DNA of 64,000 bases from Methylobacter marinus A45 (lineage in GTDB: Bacteria > Pseudomonadota > Gammaproteobacteria > Methylococcales > Methylomonadaceae): contig NZ_KB912877.1 in NCBI RefSeq assembly GCF_000383855.1, positions 2,061,285 through 2,125,284 of the forward strand, written 5' to 3'. The notes beneath the pieces were generated by a model. That model was not told where the DNA came from. It was given only the letters and a program-made list of their open reading frames with translations, and did no database searches. Shown here one piece after another: positions 1-8,920 of the stretch. The position numbers and the translations under genes are program-made. The stretch's first letter is position 1; each line of letters opens with the position of its first letter.

Positions 1-1
1 C

Positions 2-1063
2 AGGGCGATGCACCAGGCGGGGCTTTACCGGTTGTGGCGGCCGAAGGTGCTCGGCGGCTTCGAGCTCGATCCGATCTCAGGCCTCCGCATTATCGAGGAA
101 GTCTCGCGCATCGACAGCGCCGCGGGCTGGAACCTGCAGATCGCCGTCGCCCACGACATGTTCGCGCCCTGGTTCGGCGACCGGGCCGCACAGGAGATTT
201 TCCATGCCGACGCGGTTCCGGTCGGCGCCTTCAATCCCGCGCGCAAGGCCGTTCCGGTCGCGGGCGGTTATCGGATCTCGGGGCGCACGTCATTCGTGAG
301 CGGCGCGCATCACGCCACGGCCTTTATCGGCTTCGCCCAGATCCATGACGGCGACAGGCTGCGCGTGGATGCCAACGGCGTGCCCGAGATGCGGCTGATC
401 GCGGTGCCCGCTTCCGAGGCCGAGATTGTCGACAACTGGAACACCATGGGCATGCGCGGCAGCGGCAGCCATGATGTCGAGATGCGGGACGCGTTCATCC
501 CCGAGCATTGGGCCGCGCCGTGGGGACCGTTGGAGAAGCCCGGCAGCGCTTATGAAGGACCGCTTTACCGGCTGACGGTCTGGCCGGCGATCGCGGCCCT
601 GGTGGCGCCGGCGCTCGGCATCGCGCGCGCGGCCATCGATGAAGCAGTAGCGCTCATCATCAACAAGACGCCGGCCTTCGGCACCAAAACCCTCAAGGAT
701 TACGGCGTCGTGCAAACGCGGCTCGCTCAGGCCGAAGCCAAGCTGGGCGCCAGCCGCGCGTATTTCTTCGAGGCCTTTGAGGAAGCCTGGCAGGAAGCCG
801 TCGCCGGCCGGCCCATCACTGTTAAACTCAAAGGCAAACTGCAGTTGGCCATGACCCATGCCACGCTCGAATGCGCTCAGGCCGTAAGCCTGGTCCATGA
901 GATCGCCGGCGCTTCGGGCATCCGCGAGGAATATGCCTTTGAGCGGCATTTCCGCGACGTTCACGTCATCACCCAGCACGGTTTTACGAACGCGAGCAAG
1001 CTGGAGTCGGTCGGGCAGATCCTGCTCGGGCTCGATCCCGAATGGCCGTTTTTCCAATTCTAA
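2..1063 (+). CDS. Acyl-CoA dehydrogenase-fold flavoprotein (5' end outside window)
   Basis: The frame is open from the window edge to the stop at 1061-1063, so the N-terminus is missing. The visible ~350 residues follow the acyl-CoA dehydrogenase fold: a middle beta domain with NWNTMGMRGSGSHDV (about residue 140 of the visible part), where this family binds FAD, then a helical C-terminal domain of the acyl-CoA dehydrogenase type-2 kind. This subgroup includes flavin-dependent monooxygenases such as HsaA and DszC as well as true dehydrogenases. I cannot tell which reaction applies, since no catalytic carboxylate is evident. The methyltransferase downstream is 108 bp away on the same strand and could be co-transcribed. 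Confidence 0.75.
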   Translation, partial: RAMHQAGLYRLWRPKVLGGFELDPISGLRIIEEVSRIDSAAGWNLQIAVAHDMFAPWFGDRAAQEIFHADAVPVGAFNPARKAVPVAGGYRISGRTSFVSGAHHATAFIGFAQIHDGDRLRVDANGVPEMRLIAVPASEAEIVDNWNTMGMRGSGSHDVEMRDAFIPEHWAAPWGPLEKPGSAYEGPLYRLTVWPAIAALVAPALGIARAAIDEAVALIINKTPAFGTKTLKDYGVVQTRLAQAEAKLGASRAYFFEAFEEAWQEAVAGRPITVKLKGKLQLAMTHATLECAQAVSLVHEIAGASGIREEYAFERHFRDVHVITQHGFTNASKLESVGQILLGLDPEWPFFQF

Positions 1064-1171
1064 AGCTTGGGACAAGGCCCGCATTCTGAGCTTGGCCGGA
1101 TACGGGACGACGTTTATTTTAAATATTAGAAAAGAGTAATTTTTTAAAACTGATAGAGGTACAAGGCAAGT

Positions 1172-2002
1172 ATGGAACAGAGTATGAACGAATTGATGAA
1201 CCACACGGCCGACATGGGGCAGGCGGAGATGTTCTCCAAGGCCTGGTATAACGAATATTTCCGGCGCGCGGCGGAAAGCCCGGCGCATGCGCGCTTCTGC
1301 GAGGCCGTGTATGGCAGGGATCTGTGCCAGCACGGCATGATGGATGTCGAGGAGATGGATTTTCTGGCCTCGCTGCTCAAGTCCGGCGAGAACGTGCTGG
1401 AAGTCGGCTGCTCGAACGGCCACATCACCGAGCACCTGCACGACAAGTCGGGCTGCCGCATTCTGGGCCTCGATTATGCGGACGCTGCCATCGCCCAGGC
1501 GCAGGCCAGAACCCGGGATAAAGCCGCGACGCTGAATTTCCGCTGCGTGGATCTGATCCAGGACGAGTTGCCCGGCGGCGATTACGACGTCATCCTGGCC
1601 ATCGATTCGATTTACTTCATGGGCGATTACGGCAAGACGCTGGCTAAGCTCAACGCCAGGCTGAAACCCGGCGGGCGCATGATCATCGCGGCGTTTCAGG
1701 CCAGGGAAGAGGATGATCCCGATACTATCCTGCTGCCCGGTCATACGCGCATGGATGAAGCGTTGCAGTCGCTGTCGTTCCGTTATGTACAGCATGATTT
1801 CACGGCGAACATCCGCAATCACTGGCTGAAAAATTACGAATTCTCACGGACGCTCCAGCCCGAGTTTGCCGTCGAAGGCAACGCTTTCCTGTGCGAGGCG
1901 CGCATGGCCGAGAACGGCTGGTTCAAGGATCACGCCGAGCGCGAGACGCTGGTGCGGTTCATGTACGTCGTCGAGCATAATGCGGATTTGGCGCGGGTTT
2001 GA
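1172..2002 (+). CDS. Class I SAM-dependent methyltransferase
   Basis: 276 residues. Motif I of the Rossmann-fold methyltransferases is VLEVGCSNG around residues 73-81, followed by an acidic residue at the end of strand 2 (ILGLDYA) that would hold the SAM ribose, and a post-motif LPGGDYDVILAIDSIY. The N-terminal ~65 residues are a helical cap likely to bind the substrate. The ATG is preceded by an AGAGG-type ribosome site. The profile is that of small-molecule methyltransferases (methyltransferase domain 11/25), and the acceptor is not predictable. Confidence 0.8.
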   Translation: MEQSMNELMNHTADMGQAEMFSKAWYNEYFRRAAESPAHARFCEAVYGRDLCQHGMMDVEEMDFLASLLKSGENVLEVGCSNGHITEHLHDKSGCRILGLDYADAAIAQAQARTRDKAATLNFRCVDLIQDELPGGDYDVILAIDSIYFMGDYGKTLAKLNARLKPGGRMIIAAFQAREEDDPDTILLPGHTRMDEALQSLSFRYVQHDFTANIRNHWLKNYEFSRTLQPEFAVEGNAFLCEARMAENGWFKDHAERETLVRFMYVVEHNADLARV

Positions 2003-2046
2003 TCAGCGGATTTATTGATTAACTCCGAAGCACACGAAGCCGTAGG

Positions 2047-2066
2047 GTATGCACCGCATACCTTTT
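2047..2066. repeat. Small palindrome of the GTACGC/GTATGC type
   Basis: A 7-bp stem GGTATGC/GCATACC with a 3-nt loop, preceded by GTAGG. It resembles the arms of the larger element found at 41156 and 45195 (GGTACGC/GCGTACC) with matched base changes in both arms. It lies in the 236-bp gap between the methyltransferase and the lipoprotein gene. Confidence 0.4.
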
Positions 2067-2238
2067 CAAAAATTCACGATGGCGCGGCGCCGGCAGGTTT
2101 CGCGCCATACCCTGCGGCCGTTTCCGCCAAAAGCGGGCGCTATAGCCCGCTCAACATGGTTTGAAATGCGGGGTTGACAGCATCAGTCCAATCCGCGCAG
2201 CATGTTCCCGGTCAGCTATTTGTAAAGACTCACTCACA

Positions 2239-3204
2239 ATGCGCCAATATCGCTTATTTTTCCACTTGCTGCTCGCCGCCAGCCTGCTTTTGTTGACCAT
2301 CAGCTGCAATGACTTCTGGACGCAACTCCCACTCGATACGCTTGCGACCGATGCGGCAGGCATGCCGGAAGGCGATTTGGCGGGTCCCGGCCGGCAACAG
2401 GTTGGCTCTACACAGGTCGAAGTGCAGCATCGGGGCGAAAGACTGGAGGTCGTGTTGTACAAATCCTATCGTGTGCAGACGCCGGCGCCTGCTGTTGTCT
2501 TCCTGCCCGGCCGCATGGCGACCGACGACCAGTATGAAAGTTATGCCCGCGCGCTCGCCTCCCGTGGCTTTGTCGTGGCCGTGCGCAGTTGGTATTCGCT
2601 TTTCAGAAGCGATCTCGAACTGGCTCATGATGCGAAGGTAATCGCCGATTGGCTGGTCCGGACCCAGGGGGTTGATCCGGGCAAAATCGGCATCGCCGGC
2701 CATTCCATGGGCGGCAAGGATGCCGTGCTTGCTGCCGCGCAATACGGCGGTTTTGCCGGCGTAGTGGCCATCGATCCCGACGACAACGGCAACGTCTCGG
2801 TGGTGCACGGCCCGCTGGCCCGCTTGAAGTCCCCGTTACTGCTGATCGGCGCGGAACTGGCCTGGCGCGCATCGAGCGTTTGCGCACCGCGGGCGACGAA
2901 TTATCTGCGTTTCTTCGAGCGGGCGCCGGCCGGAACCGTCGAACTGACCCTGCGGGATGCCGACCATGTGCAGATGCTGGATGAGCCAGACCGCTTCGGC
3001 TACGGCATTTGCCGTAGCGGTACGGCGGATTCGCGCCAGGTACGCGTCACGGCAAGGCGCGCGACGGTCGGGTTTTTCCTCCAGCATCTTCAGGGCTGGC
3101 CTGTCCCGCCGATGCTGAAGCCCGGCCAGGACACTATTCGCGTGGCGCAGGCTGATCCGTTCACGGAAAATGAAGGGACCGGGATAGGGCGTAAAGTGCC
3201 CTGA
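2239..3204 (+). CDS. Lipoprotein alpha/beta-hydrolase
   Basis: The start is placed at 2239 because it exposes a lipoprotein signal (MRQYRLFF, hydrophobic stretch, then LTISC with the Cys near residue 23). An upstream in-frame ATG at 2161 would bury this signal. The mature part is an alpha/beta hydrolase of the chlorophyllase/dienelactone hydrolase group: PAVVFLPGR as the oxyanion strand and IAGHSMGGKD with the nucleophile Ser; an acidic residue in LTLRDADHVQM and its His complete a plausible triad. It is probably anchored in the outer membrane and acts on an ester in the periplasm. Its last 44 bp overlap the convergent gene on the other strand. Confidence 0.75.
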   Translation: MRQYRLFFHLLLAASLLLLTISCNDFWTQLPLDTLATDAAGMPEGDLAGPGRQQVGSTQVEVQHRGERLEVVLYKSYRVQTPAPAVVFLPGRMATDDQYESYARALASRGFVVAVRSWYSLFRSDLELAHDAKVIADWLVRTQGVDPGKIGIAGHSMGGKDAVLAAAQYGGFAGVVAIDPDDNGNVSVVHGPLARLKSPLLLIGAELAWRASSVCAPRATNYLRFFERAPAGTVELTLRDADHVQMLDEPDRFGYGICRSGTADSRQVRVTARRATVGFFLQHLQGWPVPPMLKPGQDTIRVAQADPFTENEGTGIGRKVP

Positions 3205-4138
3205 ATCCGATACGGGGCGATTGGAACAGCAGGTATAAAGGTTCTCTTCGCGTTATCCGGAATTTTTCCCAAAACAAAGTCTTGCCGTGCTGGTGCATGA
3301 GCTTGATGGCAAACAAGCGGTAAAACTTGCGCGACAGCCATTCGGTGTGGGGCGGGCAACCCTTGATGCGCCCCAGCGCCTCCAGCGGCCCAATTCCCAG
3401 GCAGACCGAAGCGATGCCTTCTTCGCGCAACGCCCGCAGGGCTGTGACGATCATAAGTTCGTTGGTATAGAGCGGGGCGTCAGGCGCGGAAAACACCAGA
3501 TTGATCAGGTGTCGGCACTCGGCATAACCGATCTGTTGCATGGAGAGAAAGCCAGCCGCCTTGCCTTCCCGCTCGGCAATGAACCAGCGCCTGCCCTCTC
3601 TGTCATCGAATAGCCGGGGTCGGCCAAGATGCATCTGCGGCCCATAACGGTCATTCCGCCATGCCTCGCACATCGTCCGCACCCGTGCTTCCAGTTGCGC
3701 ATCAGGTTCTCCCTGATACTCGCGCACAGCCAGGCCCGTCCGCCGCGCATGGTTGAGGTGCTGGCGCAGATGGCGGGCCCGCGGGCCGGCCTCGGGATCG
3801 TTCCGGGGATCGGTTATCAGTAAGCTGGCAAACTCCATCGAGGCATATCCGTGCTCACGGGCATAGGGTTGCAAATCGGCCGTTGCCGCGACGTACACGA
3901 TCGACCAGCCCTTGCCGGCGCAATAATCGGCAAAGGCGTCTGCCAGGCGGATTTTGTGCTCCGGCGCGCAGACCGGATCGCCCTGTACGACAGCGCACCG
4001 CCACACGGGCAAATAGTTGATCAGCCCGTCGACGGCAGGCGTGCGAAAGAGGCTGCGTGAAGGATCCAGGGCGGCGTGCGACACAGGGCCGCCGTATTGC
4101 CGGACCAGATCCACGGTGGTTGAAGGCGGTTTCGTCAT
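3161..4138 (-). CDS. DUF2156/MprF C-terminal-like acyltransferase
   Basis: 325 residues that match the soluble C-terminal domain of phosphatidylglycerol lysyltransferase (LPG_synthase_C/DUF2156), a double GNAT fold. Visible family marks are the YLPVWRCAVVQGDPVCAP region (residues ~43-60), GYASMEF, the RHLRQHLNHARR basic helix, GFLSMQQIG and YTNELMIVTALRALREEGI. There is no attached flippase membrane domain as in MprF, so this is the stand-alone cytosolic form. Such proteins are assumed to transfer an aminoacyl or acyl group to a lipid head group; the substrate is unknown. It is convergent with, and overlaps, the lipoprotein hydrolase gene. Confidence 0.7.
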   Translation of the reverse strand: MTKPPSTTVDLVRQYGGPVSHAALDPSRSLFRTPAVDGLINYLPVWRCAVVQGDPVCAPEHKIRLADAFADYCAGKGWSIVYVAATADLQPYAREHGYASMEFASLLITDPRNDPEAGPRARHLRQHLNHARRTGLAVREYQGEPDAQLEARVRTMCEAWRNDRYGPQMHLGRPRLFDDREGRRWFIAEREGKAAGFLSMQQIGYAECRHLINLVFSAPDAPLYTNELMIVTALRALREEGIASVCLGIGPLEALGRIKGCPPHTEWLSRKFYRLFAIKLMHQHGKTLFWEKFRITRREPLYLLFQSPRIGFRALYALSRSLHFP

Positions 4139-4538
4139 AGGGTGAGATTAAATAGTGGAGTGGCATGGTGGGCATGGCATCGGGGTAAGGCGCAATGAGG
4201 CATGCGCAATCGTCCGTGGTTTTGTGGTCCCGCGGCTGAAAAGTTTCACACTCATCCTGATTCTGACGGCGGCAAAACCGATTCTGTACATCCGACTCTC
4301 CAGGCAATGATGTCATGACCTGTTTTTAGCTTGAGAGTTTCGTCGCGGGCCCGCAGGGCAATGCCCTGGCGGTTCGCGCGCAACAATGGCTCATACAGGT
4401 CAAAAGGGGCGCCTGTATCGTACGGATGCATTGTAGGGGCGGACCTGTGTGTCCGCCCTGTTTCGGGTACCCCTGTGTCAGGATAGTTGACGCATCAATC
4501 GCGAATGACGCGGTTCACCTCGTTCACCGTATCCTAAG
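4139..4538. other. Intergenic stretch with a half-copy of repeat family D
   Basis: No gene seen. A perfect hairpin of 10-bp arms at 4437-4458 (GGGCGGACCT core) sits in about 50 bp of context almost identical to 47045-47100, so it is the left half of the ~115-bp family D element found complete at 36079 and 47070. Confidence 0.5.
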
Positions 4539-5488
4539 AACTTATCCGTAAATAAATTGCTAAAAGGAATTTGTGTATGGAAGAATTACGATTTTTTAAC
4601 GCGTAAAAAATCGTAATAGTTTGAAAAGATTAGCCAGTTGGAAAGTTTCCGATGATTTCTGTGCACGTGTAGAGCCGTTGATACCCAAGCCGCAGCGAGA
4701 TCCCAGCAAAACCTATCAGCGCAAAGCCGGAGGCGGAAGAAAGTCGCAGGCACCCAGGAAAGTTTTTGAAGGGATCTTGTATGTGTTACGAACGGGTTGT
4801 CAATGGAAAGCCCTGCCGAAAAGTGAATTCGGGAGCAGCAGTTCGGTTCATCAGTATTTTCTTGACTGGGAGGCCGCCGGTTTATTTGAGCAGTTATGGC
4901 AAAAGGGTCTGCTGGAATACGATGAAATGGAAGACATTGCCTGGGAATGGCAGAGCCTTGATGGGGCGATGGTGAAAGCGCCTTTGGCATTGGAATCTGT
5001 TGGCAGAAACCTGACGGATCGGGGGAAAAAAGGCAGCAAGCGCAGTCTTCTGACGGATCAGAAAGGTGTGCCGCTCTCTATCGTTATCAGCGGCGCCAAT
5101 ACCCATGATGTCAAACTGCTGGCGGCAACCTTGGATGGCATTATCATCGATCGTCCGGATGGCGAAGACAGTAAAAAACAACATCTTTGCCTGGATGCGG
5201 CTTATATCGGTGAACAGGCAAAACAGGATGTGCGGGATAGAAACTATATTCCCCATATTCGGCCTCGAGGTGAAGAGATTGAAGAAAAAGCCAAGAACCC
5301 TGAGTTCAAGCCGAAACGTTGGGTGGTTGAAGTCTGTCACTCCTGGTTCAATCGGTTCCGGAAAATATTGGTCCGCTATGAGAAAATGGATCGGAGTTAT
5401 CTAGGGCTGTTGATGCTGGCTGCCGCTGTCATCGTTTTTCGTAAGATCAAACTACAAAACCAACCGAATATTATTTACGGATAAGCAC
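4539..5488 (+). mobile_element. IS5-family insertion sequence, complete
   Basis: About 950 bp. Perfect 15-bp terminal inverted repeats CTTATCCGTAAATAA occur at 4541-4555 and, inverted, at 5472-5486; the stop codon of the transposase lies inside the right one. The pentamer CTAAG flanks both sides (4534-4538 and 5489-5493) and looks like the duplicated target. The right flank is also the first bases of a repeat family A element, so the IS appears to have inserted into the end of that repeat. Confidence 0.8.
4621..5484 (+). CDS. IS5-family DDE transposase
   Basis: 287 residues, single uninterrupted frame, TTG start. Residues ~45-80 carry the N-terminal DUF4096-like region (YVLRTGCQWKALP). Catalytic acids are seen in SLDGAMVKAP (first D), CLDAAYIG (second D) and VVEVCHSWFNRFRK (E, with the typical HxWxxRFR-like tail). 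The frame and inverted repeats are intact, so the copy could be active. Confidence 0.85.
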   Translation: MKRLASWKVSDDFCARVEPLIPKPQRDPSKTYQRKAGGGRKSQAPRKVFEGILYVLRTGCQWKALPKSEFGSSSSVHQYFLDWEAAGLFEQLWQKGLLEYDEMEDIAWEWQSLDGAMVKAPLALESVGRNLTDRGKKGSKRSLLTDQKGVPLSIVISGANTHDVKLLAATLDGIIIDRPDGEDSKKQHLCLDAAYIGEQAKQDVRDRNYIPHIRPRGEEIEEKAKNPEFKPKRWVVEVCHSWFNRFRKILVRYEKMDRSYLGLLMLAAAVIVFRKIKLQNQPNIIYG

Positions 5489-5489
5489 T

Positions 5490-5651
5490 AAGTAATGGGC
5501 ATGGCATAAATCAGGGAATTGTAGGTGCGAATTTATTCGCACTGTGCGGATACCCTGAAGGGCACAAGTACCCATAGGGCATAAATAAATCCGCACCTAC
5601 ACCAGAAATTCATCCGCACACTTGAGGAAGTTATTTTATGCCCGTTCCTTA
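5490..5651 (+). repeat. Repeat family A, copy 1
   Basis: MITE-like unit with imperfect inverted ends: TAAGTAATGGGCATGG at left, and ATGCCCGTTCCTTA at right. The interior has two hairpins: GTGCGAATTTATTCGCAC, and a GTGCGGAT/ATCCGCAC pair enclosing the loop module CCCTGAAGGGCACAAG..CCCATAGGGCAT. Other copies lie at 10014, 15369, 41449 (half) and 62783. Confidence 0.7.
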
Positions 5652-6614
5652 GTAGTGACAGGTAGCGTAGCAGGATGCAGTGCTTCTGATACGCGGGTGA
5701 TCTTTTATGATCCCACTCCTGCAGCAACCAAGAAAAACCAAGGCCCTTCTCCAGCCACGTGCAATGGCACAAACCCAATCAATGGTGGAACCAGCAATAA
5801 AGTGCAACTGGAAACCGTCCGGGTCGAAGGCCTGGCGCCCGGTTCAAGCTGTCCGGCCGATCTGGCGGCTTACACGCCTGCGGCCAATAGCAGCGAACGT
5901 AAAACCAGTATCGACTGGCATCCGACTTTCCGCCTGCCGGTCAAGCTCACCGAACCGGGCCTGGAGACCCGCTACAACTACGACGACAAAGGCCAAGTCA
6001 CGCTGAAAAGTTTCAAGGACCTGAATAGCCTGCAGACGCGCAGCTGGGCGACCACCTATACCTATGCGGCCGCCGGCAACCTGCTGAGCAAAGTCGAAGA
6101 CGGCCCGCGCACGGACGTGTCCGATGTCACGACCTATGACTATTACCCGGACGATGCCGCCTGTGCGGGCGGCCACTTCGGCTGCCGCGGCCAGCTCAAA
6201 CAAATCACCGATGCCCTGGGCTATGTCACGCAGATCGGCCGCTACAATGCCCACGGTCAGCCGGAAGAACTGACCGACCCGAACGGTCTGGTCACGACCC
6301 TGGTTTACGACGCCCGCCAGCGCCTCACATCCCTGACGGTCGGCGATGAAACGACCACTTACAGCTATGATCCGGCCAGTCTGATCACTCGAGTCACTGG
6401 CCCTGATGGCGCCTATCTGGCTTACAGCTATGACGACGCCCACCGCCTGACCGAGGTTAAAGACCAGCTGGGTAATACTGTTACTTATACTCTTGACGCC
6501 ATGGGCAACCGGGTCCAGGAGGACGTGCGTGATCCCACAGGCCAGCTGGCCCGCAGCCAAAGCCGTGTCTACGACGCCTTGTCGCGTCTGCAAAACCTGG
6601 TATTACCGGAATAA
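5622..6614 (+). pseudogene. Rhs-type fragment, 5' truncated
   Basis: The open frame starts inside repeat A and its first ~10 residues are repeat sequence, so the genuine start is lost. Residues ~45-60 (CNGTNPINGGTSNK) look like the DUF6531-type beginning of Rhs proteins; after residue ~85 the protein jumps into YD repeats (LETRYNYDDKGQVT, GRYNAHGQPEELTDPNGLVT, TYSYDPASLITRVTGPDG). It ends in mid-repeat (YDALSRLQNLVLPE) at a TAA that overlaps the AAGGAG ribosome site of the next ORF. It is best read as the decayed front half of an Rhs gene whose back half is the following ORF. Confidence 0.6.
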
Positions 6615-6626
6615 GGAGTTTCCCTA

Positions 6627-8912
6627 ATGAACTTAACGGCAAGAATTTTCTTTTTAACACTGGCCTCGATCCTGACCAGCCTACCGCTGCCGGTGCAGTT
6701 CATCAGCGCCGCGAACGCGGCGCCGGCGGTCAATACGTATGAATACGATCCCAACGGCAACCTGATCAAGTCCACCGATCCGCTCGGACGCATCCGCCAG
6801 TACCAGCATGACCCCCTGGATCAGCCGGTGCGCCAGCTGGAGCCGCATCCGACCGTCGTCGGTAGCACCCAGGGACAGATCGATATCGGCTATGACAGCT
6901 TGGGCCAGCTCACCAGCGTCACCGATCCGCGCAATCTCACTACCCAATATCAGGGCGACAGCCTCGGTAATCTGACCAGCCAGATCAGCCCCGATACCGG
7001 CACCACCAGTTTTACCTATGACGCCGCCGGCAACGTCAAAACCCGCACCAATGCCCGCAACAAGACCGCCGTCTACAGTTACGACAGCCTCAACCGCATC
7101 ACCCAGGCTGTTTATGACTCCCAGACCGTCACCTACAGCTGGGACAACTGCCTCAACGGCATCGGCCGGCTGTGCAGCCTGGCCAACAACTACGACACTG
7201 TCAGCTACAGCTACGACAGTCATGGCCGCATTACCAGCAAGACTCAATCGGTCAGCATGAATACGCTGACTGCCAGCTACAGCTACAATACACAGGGCCA
7301 ATGGGAACAGACGGTCACGCCGAGCGGCCAGACCATCGGCTACGTCTGGCTGAACGGCAAGATCGACGCGATCACGGTCAACGGCCAGACGCTGATCAGC
7401 CAGATCGGGTACGAACCGGATGGTCAGATTAACGGCTGGACCTGGGGCAATGGCCAGCAGCACGAGCGCTTCTACGACCTGGTCGGGCGCCCTGTGCTCG
7501 CCAGCCTGGGATTCAATGCCGCCCAGCTGCCTAACAGCCGCCACTATGGTTACGATGCGGCCGGACGGCTCATCCAAATGACCGATGACAGCAATCCCGG
7601 CCTGAACCAGCAGCACGACTATGACGGGCTGGACCGCCTGACCGGCAGCGAGCGGGGCGAACCGGCCCAGAGCCGCATCGACTACAGCTACGATCTGAAC
7701 GGCAACCGCACCAGCAAAATCCTGGACAACGCCACAACTTACAACTACAACATCAGCGCTAGCAACAACCGGCTGCAAAGCCAGAGCGGTGCCCAGGCCG
7801 TCAGTTACAGCTACGACAAGATGGGCCTGCTGGTCAGCGATGGCACTCACAGTTACAGCTATAACCCGGAAGGGCGGCGCACCAGCGTCATCGGGGTCGT
7901 CAGCTACGGCTATAATGCGCTCGGCCAGCGGGTCAAAAAGAATGTCATCGGCGGCCCCTTCACGCGCTACTTTTATGACGAACAGGGCCATCTGGCCGGC
8001 GAATACAACGCCTCGGGCCAGCTGCTCCAGGAGATCGTCTGGCTGGGCGACTTGCCGCTGGCGGTGTTGAGACCGACCGTGCCAGCCAGCGCTACCGTTG
8101 ACGTTTACTATATCCATGCTGATCCGCTGGGCACACCACGGCAGATCAGCCGGTCCAGCGACAACAAGGTGGTATGGACCTGGGAATCGGAAGCGTTCGG
8201 CGCCAGCCTGCCGGACCAGAACCCGTTCGGCTTGGGCACGTTCGTGTTCAATCTGCGCTTTCCAGGCCAGTATTACGATGCCGAGACCGGATTGCATTAC
8301 AATGTCTTTCGCGATTATGATCCGCGGACCGGGCGGTATAGCCAGAGCGACCCCATTGGGCTGGCGGGTGGGTTGAATACTTACATTTATGTTGCGAATA
8401 ACCCGCTTAATTTAATCGATCCGGATGGGTTATGTCCTGAAGGTCAAGCCTGGAAATCTAAAGGGCAGCGCGGCAAGTGTGTACCAGAATCGGAAGCTGA
8501 TTACTTGCCTGGTAATGCAGCAGAAGATTTTTTGGAGAATTGCCCACTACCACAAATTAAAGGTATTGCGGCTATAACGGCTGGAATTACTAAAGTCGTC
8601 AAGTCTGTAAATTGGAAAAGTGTAAAGCAATTTGGACATACTTTTAATACACATGGGGCAGGTGCAAAAAACACAGATAGACTCGCTGACAGAGCAAGAG
8701 GAACAGGTAATCCACAAGGGCAATGGAAAGATAATGAAAAAGCAGCCGAGTTTTTAAATGATACTAAAACTGGAGTTGATGGCCCTGCATCTGTCCAAAT
8801 ACCGGAAGGGCTAGGGCAAGTTGTTATGCCGGATGGTTCGATTGTAAATGCAACGCGAGCCACTATAGTTCCTGGACCCGATGGAATACGTACAGCTTAT
8901 CCAATCCCCTAA
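6627..8912 (+). CDS. Secreted Rhs/YD-repeat polymorphic toxin
   Basis: 761 residues. Residues 1-32 are a Sec signal (MNLTARIFF, hydrophobic run, cleavage near ANA-AP). YD repeats of the form YDxxGxLxxxTDP run from ~38 to ~500. The Rhs core follows at ~555-600 (YYDAETGLHYNVFRDYDPRTGRYSQSDPIGLAGG) and marks the end of the shell. Downstream is a variable tip, residues ~605-761, encoded by visibly AT-richer DNA; it contains HTFNTHGAGAKNT, a PQGQW motif and a terminal IRTAYPIP. The closing TAYP and the internal His are reminiscent of BECR-fold RNase toxins, but I cannot assign a family. AAGGAG at 6613-6618 gives a good ribosome site. A probable immunity gene follows 8 bp later. Confidence 0.8.
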   Translation: MNLTARIFFLTLASILTSLPLPVQFISAANAAPAVNTYEYDPNGNLIKSTDPLGRIRQYQHDPLDQPVRQLEPHPTVVGSTQGQIDIGYDSLGQLTSVTDPRNLTTQYQGDSLGNLTSQISPDTGTTSFTYDAAGNVKTRTNARNKTAVYSYDSLNRITQAVYDSQTVTYSWDNCLNGIGRLCSLANNYDTVSYSYDSHGRITSKTQSVSMNTLTASYSYNTQGQWEQTVTPSGQTIGYVWLNGKIDAITVNGQTLISQIGYEPDGQINGWTWGNGQQHERFYDLVGRPVLASLGFNAAQLPNSRHYGYDAAGRLIQMTDDSNPGLNQQHDYDGLDRLTGSERGEPAQSRIDYSYDLNGNRTSKILDNATTYNYNISASNNRLQSQSGAQAVSYSYDKMGLLVSDGTHSYSYNPEGRRTSVIGVVSYGYNALGQRVKKNVIGGPFTRYFYDEQGHLAGEYNASGQLLQEIVWLGDLPLAVLRPTVPASATVDVYYIHADPLGTPRQISRSSDNKVVWTWESEAFGASLPDQNPFGLGTFVFNLRFPGQYYDAETGLHYNVFRDYDPRTGRYSQSDPIGLAGGLNTYIYVANNPLNLIDPDGLCPEGQAWKSKGQRGKCVPESEADYLPGNAAEDFLENCPLPQIKGIAAITAGITKVVKSVNWKSVKQFGHTFNTHGAGAKNTDRLADRARGTGNPQGQWKDNEKAAEFLNDTKTGVDGPASVQIPEGLGQVVMPDGSIVNATRATIVPGPDGIRTAYPIP

Positions 8913-8920
8913 TATAAGAA

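Noticed and set aside
290-1822. 510-codon open frame on the minus strand
   Set aside because: It is the antisense shadow of the flavoprotein and methyltransferase genes in GC-rich DNA; no family features or ribosome site.
6681-8297. 538-codon minus-strand frame opposite the Rhs gene
   Set aside because: Low-complexity Val/Ala-rich product arising from the antisense of repeated YD codons.
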